Shown: positions 1-6,600 of the stretch, in pieces | Numbering within the stretch: position 1 is the stretch's first letter | Layout of the letters: each line of letters opens with the position of its first letter | NCBI GenBank assembly: GCA_964451705.1 | Contig: CAYVIV010000033.1 | Coordinates: 1-8,194 of the forward strand | DNA from: CAYYFV01 sp964451705 | GTDB lineage: Bacteria; Patescibacteriota; Gracilibacteria; UBA1369; GCA-2718715 | Direction of reading: 5' to 3' | Length of the DNA stretch: 8,194 nucleotides | The notes under the pieces: model-generated | What the model was told of the DNA's origin: nothing | The model's input: only the letters and a program-made list of their open reading frames with translations | Databases searched by the model: none | Program-made: the position numbers and the translations under genes

Positions 1-29
1 TTTTACATGGGTTAAGTTTGGCTTATTAT

Positions 30-61
30 AGCCTTTTTCTTCTGAATAACAAAGGCTTTTT
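30..61 (+). terminator. Intrinsic terminator of an upstream plus-strand gene
   Basis: A 7-bp perfect stem (AGCCTTT at 30-36 pairing with AAAGGCT at 51-57) closes a 14-nt loop and runs straight into a T tract (57-61). This is the usual shape of a Rho-independent terminator on the plus strand. It most likely ends a transcript whose gene lies left of the window. Short open stretches at 1-31 could be the last codons of that gene, but the frame cannot be chosen. The long loop makes it a weaker terminator than the one at 1036-1061. Confidence 0.6.
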
Positions 62-72
62 GTTGCAAATGG

Positions 73-100
73 TTGACAAATTTAAAATCCGTTGTAAAAT
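73..100 (+). promoter_or_regulatory. Alternative distal promoter of the orphan gene
   Basis: A consensus -35 box TTGACA (73-78) is followed after 16 nt by TAAAAT (95-100), a good -10 box. Transcription would begin near 107 and give a leader of about 20 nt without a Shine-Dalgarno sequence. It has the better -35 box, while the overlapping proximal candidate has the better -10 box. Either or both may be used. Confidence 0.45.
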
Positions 101-119
101 TAAGGTAATTAATTATAAT
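92..119 (+). promoter_or_regulatory. Proximal promoter of the 292-residue orphan gene (possibly leaderless)
   Basis: A perfect TATAAT (114-119) lies 16 nt downstream of TTGTAA (92-97). Initiation about 7 nt after the -10 box would fall at roughly 126-128, on or next to the ATG at 128, so this promoter would give a leaderless or nearly leaderless mRNA. That would explain why no Shine-Dalgarno sequence is seen before the ATG. The region is very AT-rich, so a chance TATAAT is possible, and a second candidate overlaps it at 73-100. Confidence 0.45.
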
Positions 120-127
120 TTTAAATT

Positions 128-1006
128 ATGGATACCCCTAATAATAATAATTTAATTAAAGATCCAAATCGTTTGCTTGAATATATGCCATCAATTTCTG
201 TAGAGGAATTAAAGGAATTACAGGCAATATCTGAGGACAAAAAGTGTTTACTTGATAAGTTGATTGCTAGTGTCGATACCAGTTCTACTACGCAGGCTAC
301 ACGAGAACCTTGTGGGTCAGGAGTTTACAGACCTTATGATTGTAGTAGGCTTTTAGAATATTCTCCTGACAAAGAAGAGCTAACAATACAAGAAGAAGAA
401 AATGCTAAGCAGGCATATGAATTTTTTGAAGATTTAACTTTCAAAGATATCTTGCAAGCATTTAATAGCCTTGCAGAGTTTGCTGAATTGATACAAAGAA
501 TTTTTGGATTAAGACCAGAGCAAATTGTCTCTATTTTACTTACATTAACTCTTTGTATTAAGTGTGGTGATAAGATAACGGTGACTGAGCCTAACGCAGA
601 AGCATCAGGAGTGGAAGCAGTAGCTACCACCACTTGTAGACCTAATGTGAATTTATCTGTTGTTGAGACTAATAATGTGATTACTATTAATAAATTTAAA
701 TTAGTCTTGGTAGGTGATGATAATGACGCTATGCAAGCTGCTTTAGAGGCAGGTATGATTCCAGTTGTTTTTCCTACAGGTAAGCAAGTGTTTTCAACAC
801 AAACTAAAATAAGAAGGATAATTTCTGAAAATCAGGCTTGTCTTTTGAAAGCTTTAAATCAGTTAGAAGACAATGAGACTGCACTTCAACTTGTCGTTGA
901 TTATAGAGGACGTGTGCATCTTGAATTTATAATTCGAGAATTAGATGGAGAAGGTACAGCTTCAATACCAGTTCTTGGACATAAGTATGCTTGTGTTGTA
1001 AAGTAA
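128..1006 (+). CDS. Hypothetical protein of 292 residues, unknown family
   Basis: I do not recognise this protein. The start at 128 is the first ATG of the frame and sits directly behind promoter elements. No Shine-Dalgarno sequence precedes it or the next in-frame ATG (185). Stop is TAA (1004-1006). The N-terminus is low-complexity (Asn5-8, encoded by a short TAA/AAT microsatellite at 139-150). A motif is used twice: D-P-N-R-L-L-E-Y at 12-19 and D-C-S-R-L-L-E-Y at 71-78, each followed by a Pro and an acidic stretch, which suggests a duplicated short linear motif or small helical unit. Residues 82-142 look helical and acidic, ending in a hydrophobic leucine-rich stretch (131-145) and a CxxC (Cys143, Cys146). 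Residues 185-292 alternate strands and helices like a small alpha/beta domain. There is no signal peptide and no convincing membrane helix. It converges on leuS and is probably monocistronic, ended by the terminator at 1036-1061. Confidence 0.75.
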   Translation: MDTPNNNNLIKDPNRLLEYMPSISVEELKELQAISEDKKCLLDKLIASVDTSSTTQATREPCGSGVYRPYDCSRLLEYSPDKEELTIQEEENAKQAYEFFEDLTFKDILQAFNSLAEFAELIQRIFGLRPEQIVSILLTLTLCIKCGDKITVTEPNAEASGVEAVATTTCRPNVNLSVVETNNVITINKFKLVLVGDDNDAMQAALEAGMIPVVFPTGKQVFSTQTKIRRIISENQACLLKALNQLEDNETALQLVVDYRGRVHLEFIIRELDGEGTASIPVLGHKYACVVK

Positions 1007-1035
1007 TGGTTTTGATGACTTAGAGTTAAACTAAT

Positions 1036-1061
1036 AAAAGCCTCCGCGTTGGAGGCTTTTT
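1036..1061. terminator. Bidirectional intrinsic terminator between the orphan gene and leuS
   Basis: Perfect 10-bp stem (1036-1045 with 1051-1060, core GCCTCC/GGAGGC) and a 5-nt loop GCGTT. The plus-strand stem runs into T1057-1061, and on the minus strand it ends in a T-rich stretch as well (complement of 1033-1039). It lies 30 nt after the orphan gene stop and about 80 nt beyond the leuS stop, so it can terminate both convergent transcripts. A weaker 6-bp hairpin (1100-1105 with 1111-1116) lies closer to leuS but lacks a T tract. Confidence 0.88.
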
Positions 1062-1140
1062 ATTGACTAAAGGTTTTTAATTTTGTTTTTGTAAGCTCGC
1101 TAACTTTGAGAGTTAGAATTTGTGTGGTTTCGGTTTGCAA

Positions 1141-3540
1141 TTAGCTAACTACATAATTAATAATTCTTCCTGCTACGTATATTACCTTATGTATTGTAGC
1201 ATCTTTCAGAAATTTTGCAGCTTCTGAATTTTCTGCTAGAGTTTGAGCCTCTTGCTGCGTTGCATCTTTAGCGATTTGGACTGTGTCTCTGAGTTTGCCA
1301 TTTACTTGGACGGCTAAATTGATTGTATTACGAACAAGTTTGCTGGGGTCGGCTTGTGGTAGCTTGGATTCAAAGATGCTAGTACTGTGGCCGAGATTAT
1401 TGTGCCAGAGTTCTTCGGCCAAGTGTGGGCAGAGTGGGGCTAAAATTTGGGCGAGAATTTCTAGGCCAGTCTGGTCTATGCCGGTTTGGTTGATTGTGTT
1501 GTAGAACTCCATAAGAGCTGAGACCACTGTGTTGAACTGAAAGTTCTCATAGTCTTTGTGAGCCTTGTCTATTAGTTTGTTGAGATTGTAGTCGTACTCT
1601 TGTTGTTGATCGCCTTTGAGTGGGGTTGGTTTTTGGTAGAGGCTCAGGAGTTTGTCGCGGAAGCGTAGAATACCGACAATACCTTTTTCTTGAAAGTCAC
1701 CTCCGTCTTCAAAGGGTCCTTGGAAAGCTAGATGCATGCGGAAGATATCTGCTCCAAATTTATTAACATATTCGTCTGGGGAGACCACGTTACCTTTGGA
1801 TTTGCTCATTTTGGCTCCGTCCTTAGTAATGAGTCCCTGGTGAATGAGCCGGGCAAAGGGTTCATTGGAATTTAGATGGCCTAAATCGCGCATAACTTTG
1901 TGAATAAACCTGGCATAAAGTAAGTGCATGCAGGCATGCTCTGGTCCTCCAGTATAGCAGTCGATTGGTAGCCAGTTGTCTATTTGCGAGGCATCAAAAG
2001 CTTGGTCGTCTAAATCACTAAAAGGAAAGCGCATTTGGTACCAACTAGAACACATAAAGGTGTCGAGGGTATCTACTTCTGGGGTGTAGCCTTTACCAAA
2101 GATTTTTTCTGTACGTTGCTTGAGTTCTTGGGATTGGGCTAGAGGCGCGGTGCCTGTAGGCTTAAATTCAACATCGGTTGGTAGTAGCCATGGCAAGTGT
2201 TCTTGGGGAACTGCCACAGGATTACCCTGTGGGTCGTAAACAATTGGTGTTGGACAACCCCAATATCTTTGCCGGGTAATGCTCCAGTCGCGAAGGCGGT
2301 AAGTAGTTTGTTTTTTACCAAGATTGTCACTTTCTAGTTTAGCGACAATTTGTTCTGTAGCTTCTTGAGTACTAAGCCCATCGAATTCTCCTGAGTTTAT
2401 TAAGGTTCCTTCGTGAGTAATAGCTTGTTTTGTGAGGTCTGGAGAATCTTTTTCGGATTTGATAACCTGAGGGATTGCCAGCTTATATTTTTGGGCAAAT
2501 TCATAATCACGTTGATCGTGCGCCGGTACAGCCATAACACAACCAGTACCGTAGGAGGCTATTACGTAGTCGGCTACCCAAATCTCTAATTTTTCTTTAC
2601 TTAGAGGATGAAGACAATAACTACCTGTAAAAACTCCGGTTTTAATACTTTGAGTGTTGGATCTATCTATTTCAGATTTGAGAGCAGCTTGCTCTTGATA
2701 GTCTTTTACTGCAGCTGCCTGTTGTGGCGTAATCAGTTTTTGTAAGATTTTATGTTCTGGGGCTATTACTAAATAACTTGTTCCCATGAGTGTGTCTGGG
2801 CGGGTGGTGAAGACTTCTATAGACTCTTGAGGATTGTTTTCTATAGGAAATTTCACAAGGGCACCGCTAGATTTGCCTATCCAGTTAGTTTGCATAAGCT
2901 TTGTGTTGTCTGGCCAGTCGCAATCAGAAAAATCTAGTAGTTCTTCGGCATAGTCAGTGATTTTGAGAAACCATTGAGAAATGCTTTTTTGGATAACCTT
3001 GGCTCCAGAGCGCTCTGCGGTTCCATCTGGAAGTACTTGTTCGTTGGCCAGTACAGTTTGATCGACTGGATCCCAGTTGACCAATGCCTCTTTTTTGTAA
3101 GCGAGACCTTTTTTAAAAAGTTCTAAAAATACCCATTGGGTCCACTTGTAATACTCTGGGGTTGAGGTGGTAACTTTTGGATCTATGTTATACATGCCTC
3201 CAATTTTTTGAATTTGGGTTGCCATGACTTCTACATTGGTATTTATGCTTTCTGATGGGTGAATCCCGGTTTTAATAGCATAATTTTCTGCAGGTAGCCC
3301 AAAGCTATCAAAGCCAAAGGGTTGAAAGACATTATAGCCATTAAGCTTTTTGTAGCGTCCAAAAGTGTCTGTACCTCCATAAACATACCAGTGTCCAAGG
3401 TGTAACTTGGAGCCAGATGGGTAGGGGAACATTGTCAGATTGTAGAAGAGATTTGGGTCTTTGGAATCAGGTTTTGCTTGATTTTGAGACCATGTCTTTT
3501 GCCATTTGCTTTCTATTTCCGCGAAATTGTAGTCGGACAT
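1141..3540 (-). CDS. leuS: Leucyl-tRNA synthetase (LeuRS), class I, cytoplasmic
   Basis: Charges tRNA-Leu with leucine using ATP. The 799-residue frame is complete, with start ATG at 3540 and stop TAA at 1143-1141. Visible in order: N-terminal YNFAEIESKWQKTW; the HIGH-type motif HLGH (47-50) within PYPSGSKLHLGH; DSFGLPAEN (78-86); the CP1 editing domain with the Thr-rich TTRPDT (245-250) and GTGCVMAVPAHDQRD (331-345, including the conserved editing Asp345); RDWSITRQRYWG (418-428); KMSKS (577-581); the helical anticodon-binding domain with LAPLCPHLAEELW (700-712); and the C-terminal VQVNGKLRD (744-752) to the end. Two variations: the zinc-site cysteines of the ZN-1 region are absent (NWDPVDQTVLANEQ, then TAERSGAKV at 174-182), and the leucine-specific insertion before KMSKS is reduced to a few residues, as in Bacillus-type LeuRS. 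Editing and synthetic motifs are intact, so it should be functional. No Shine-Dalgarno sequence is seen. A weak -10 (TAGAAT, complement of 3567-3572) is the best promoter guess. It is divergent from the giant gene. Confidence 0.98.
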   Translation of the reverse strand: MSDYNFAEIESKWQKTWSQNQAKPDSKDPNLFYNLTMFPYPSGSKLHLGHWYVYGGTDTFGRYKKLNGYNVFQPFGFDSFGLPAENYAIKTGIHPSESINTNVEVMATQIQKIGGMYNIDPKVTTSTPEYYKWTQWVFLELFKKGLAYKKEALVNWDPVDQTVLANEQVLPDGTAERSGAKVIQKSISQWFLKITDYAEELLDFSDCDWPDNTKLMQTNWIGKSSGALVKFPIENNPQESIEVFTTRPDTLMGTSYLVIAPEHKILQKLITPQQAAAVKDYQEQAALKSEIDRSNTQSIKTGVFTGSYCLHPLSKEKLEIWVADYVIASYGTGCVMAVPAHDQRDYEFAQKYKLAIPQVIKSEKDSPDLTKQAITHEGTLINSGEFDGLSTQEATEQIVAKLESDNLGKKQTTYRLRDWSITRQRYWGCPTPIVYDPQGNPVAVPQEHLPWLLPTDVEFKPTGTAPLAQSQELKQRTEKIFGKGYTPEVDTLDTFMCSSWYQMRFPFSDLDDQAFDASQIDNWLPIDCYTGGPEHACMHLLYARFIHKVMRDLGHLNSNEPFARLIHQGLITKDGAKMSKSKGNVVSPDEYVNKFGADIFRMHLAFQGPFEDGGDFQEKGIVGILRFRDKLLSLYQKPTPLKGDQQQEYDYNLNKLIDKAHKDYENFQFNTVVSALMEFYNTINQTGIDQTGLEILAQILAPLCPHLAEELWHNNLGHSTSIFESKLPQADPSKLVRNTINLAVQVNGKLRDTVQIAKDATQQEAQTLAENSEAAKFLKDATIHKVIYVAGRIINYVVS

Positions 3541-3581
3541 TGATTGAAATCAGTTAAGTTACCAAAATTCTACTGCTTTTT

Positions 3582-3603
3582 AGGCCTGATTACTAGGCTT
3601 TTT
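3582..3603 (+). terminator. Terminator-like hairpin in the divergent intergenic region
   Basis: A short stem (3582-3587 with 3595-3600, core GCCT/AGGC plus one G-T and one A-T pair, 7-nt loop) is followed by T3599-3603 on the plus strand. No plus-strand gene precedes it, so it may stop antisense transcription coming out of leuS before the giant gene's promoter. The nonamer GCTTTTTAG occurs at 3575-3583 and again at 3597-3605, 22 bp apart (about two helical turns), so a protein-binding site is an alternative reading. On the minus strand it would lie upstream of or within the leuS promoter region. Confidence 0.3.
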
Positions 3604-3643
3604 AGAATTAGGTTTTGACTGTCAATTAATATAGATACACTAG

Positions 3644-3672
3644 TTGATAGGTAGTGATTTTTATGGTATAAT
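3644..3672 (+). promoter_or_regulatory. Strong extended -10 promoter of the giant gene
   Basis: TTGATA (3644-3649, five of six consensus bases), a 17-nt spacer, and a perfect TATAAT (3667-3672) preceded by the extended element TG one base upstream (3664-3665). Initiation would be near 3679-3680, giving a leader of only about 13 nt before the ATG at 3693. No Shine-Dalgarno sequence fits in that leader. This is the best promoter in the window and implies that the giant gene is transcribed on its own. Confidence 0.75.
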
Positions 3673-3692
3673 AATATGATTTAAGTAAAACT

Positions 3693-6600
3693 ATGAGTTT
3701 AGAGAACTTTTCTCAGTTTAAAGATGATTTAGCTGCTAAGGAACGTCAAGTGCAGGAGCAAGAATCCAACAAAGAAGAGTTGGTGGATGAACAGCGTGTT
3801 TTTGAGCTACTTTCTAGTGTTTATGATTCTTTACAAGGATTAGAAGAAAAGCAGAGGCACAAGGCAATATTTATGTTGATTGATTTAGTTTCAGAATATC
3901 GCATGGAGTTAGCTAGTACACAAATTGATACTAAATCGGAGCTGCGTACTTTGGCAATAGGTATCCAGGATACATTGGAGCAGATTAGCTCTCAACCAGA
4001 TAAGCTAACTTTGTTAGATATTCATAATTTAAACCAGCAGCGCTTAGATTTAGAGGATAAGATTGGTCATTTAAGTAATGAGATCAGTTTTAAAGATGAA
4101 TTTTTAGAAGCTCTAGTTCTGAATAGAACTGATGCTATTTCTGAAATGAAGGCTGAGACAAAGAATCATAGTATTTGGAAGGATTTTGATACTTATGTTA
4201 ATATTCCAACCCTGGGTTTGGTCAGTTTAATTGGAGATATTCATGAGCCAGATGTACTCACAAAGTTAAATTCAATATTAGAGCGAATTAATTTAATCGA
4301 TTTAAAGATTAAAGATGCGAATTTAGCTCTTGGTGAGCTTAAACGAAGAAAATTTTACTTGTCGCAGAAATTGGCAATTGCGGAATTTAATTTTAAGAGC
4401 TTGGTTGGAATCCCAGTCGCAGATCAAGCTTTTAAGGTTTCTTCGCAATTTAGGGACTTGACACCAGAATATATTTCAACTGCAGTAGACCCTAAGCATA
4501 GGGACTTTATTGACTTTATTAGTTTGGAGCACACAGAGGGTTTTTCTGGTAAATTATCTCAGTATATGAAATCCGTAACTGCAGTCGAGAAGCAAGGACG
4601 AGGAGGGAGTTTAACTTTGAGTAAGGCTGCTATTCATGCAGAAATTGTTGATGCTGAGTTTTTAGCTAGCCATGCTGATTTAGGATCAGTGGTGCAAGTG
4701 AAAGAGGGTAGTGTAGCTGGACCTTCGAAGCGTTATGCTAGGTTTTGTCCAGAAGTACGAGGCTTACTGGCTCAGGGTTATAAGCACAGAAAAATTTCTT
4801 CGAACCTTGTTAGCAATCAGTTAAACCCAATGCAGGAGACTTTACATAGTGTTTTGTATAGAAAAGCTGGTCAGAAGATTGAGTACTTTGTAGTAGGTCA
4901 AGAGCGTAGCAAGTCACAACCGGGTTTTAGATTGATTAGTCAATCAAATTTGGAGACTGTTGCTATTGATAATTTACTTGTAGATGTTCAAGATTTTAGA
5001 GTGCGTGAGAGTGTTTTGTTAGAATTGTTTAATGAGAATCATCAATTAGATTTTTTTACTGCAGGGTTTATTAATTTAAATGATGGTCTTAACGATTTGC
5101 AGAATTTTTTATTTGAGAGTGGGTTTGATGGATCTCAACAGATGATTACTGGTGCTAAAACCCAAGCCTTGGTTGATTATGTAAAGGAGAAAGGTGGTAA
5201 CTTAAAGCAAAGTTTAGAGCAGTTGAAGCTGATGATTCCTGATATGAAGGACTTTGTAAAAGAGTTTGCGTGGATTCGAGATGTTAGCCCTAAAAATGAC
5301 TCTTTAATTCAAATAGAGTCTAGGTTAGACCAAGTGGAACAAAGTCTTAAGCTTTTAGAATCAAGGCAACTTGATAAGCTTTGCAATGTGTTTTTGGATG
5401 ACAACTTAACAGCTGACACCTTAACAAGTTGGTTTATAAAGGATGGGATAGTTATCTTATCGTCAATTATTGTTGCAGTAGCAGCAGTATTGTTGGCAGT
5501 ACCAAGTGGAGGAACTAGTTTGAGTTTGTTAGGAGTTTCTGCTGTGATTGCAGGGGGTAGCTTAGTTGGTTCAGAGCTTGGCTATTTAGTATCTGATCTT
5601 GTTGGAGAAAAGGTTTATGGGCAGGATTATGATAATCTGCCAATTTTTTTAAAAGCAGATAACTGGCAAGAAATTGTATCGGCTTATGGTCAGCAATTTG
5701 CAGTGCAGTGGGTTTCGACCTTTGCTTTAATGGGACTTGGTCGTTTGGCTGGTGCACAGTTGACTAAATTCATTGGGAATAATACCATGTCGGATAGTTT
5801 GAAAGGGCAGGTAGCAAGATCTTTAGCTAAGGTGCCAAGAATTGGTTATACCAAGGTGGATTTAAGTCAAGCGACGGGTCGAGGAGAGTTTATTAAGAGA
5901 TATTTTACTGAAGTTCTTGAAGAAGTTGGAGATGAAACTGCTGAGGCATTGGCAGCTGCTGTAGATAAGAGACTTGGTTTTTTGGTAACTTTAGTTTTAT
6001 GCACAAATTCTAAAAATATGCGCACACATTTAGATGGCAAACAGGTTAACTTACTGTCATCTTTTAAAGACGGTAATACTATGAATTCTGAATTTATTTA
6101 TGATGTAAATGAACATATTACACAGGAATATTTGCAGCAAAAGTTTGAGGGGTCTATTATAGGAGTTGATCCAAATGGATGTTTTGTAGTGTCTCAATCG
6201 GTAGTGACTAAAACTGGAAAGAAGGTGCATATTATGAAGTTTCGATCTTCTGCTGCAAATGTCAACTTTTTATCGGACTTAACACCTGAGTACATTAAAG
6301 CCTATGGTTTAGACTTATCTCAGCAGGCAAATTCAGATTTTAGTTATAAATCTTTAGGCCCTCCACGAGCAGGAGAACTTTCTTTATTAGGTTATTTACA
6401 GGTTAATGGATACAAAATCAGTGAGTTTTCTGAAACTGGATTTGTAGCTTCTTATCAAGATACTCNNNNNNNNNNNNNNNNNNNNNNNNNNNNNNNNNNN
6501 NNNNNNNNNNNNNNNNNNNNNNNNNNNNNNNNNNNNNNNNNNNNNNNNNNNNNNNNNNNNNNNNNTACAAAATCAGTGAGTTTTCTGAAACTGGATTTGT

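Noticed and set aside
334..633. Minus-strand frame opposite the orphan gene
   Set aside because: No promoter or ribosome site and no recognisable domain. The plus-strand frame is longer and follows good promoter elements.
1100..1116. Six-bp hairpin near the leuS 3' end as a leuS-specific terminator
   Set aside because: There is no T tract on either strand, and a much better bidirectional terminator lies at 1036-1061.
1283..1504. Open frame of 73 codons on the plus strand inside leuS
   Set aside because: It lies wholly antisense to a conserved LeuRS region, has no own start signals, and its composition follows the complement of leuS.
2139..2330. Second minus-strand frame of 63 codons overlapping leuS
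   Set aside because: It is an out-of-frame shadow within leuS, and the LeuRS frame there carries conserved motifs (RDWSITRQRYWG).
3599..3625. TTGACA on the minus strand (complement of 3620-3625) as the leuS -35 box
   Set aside because: At normal spacing it finds no acceptable -10. Only TAAAAA at a 15-nt spacing fits, so the leuS promoter was left unassigned.
5515..5757. Minus-strand frame of 80 codons opposite the membrane hairpin of the giant gene
   Set aside because: It lies antisense to a continuous long frame, and its Gln/Leu-rich composition is the complement of the hydrophobic segment.
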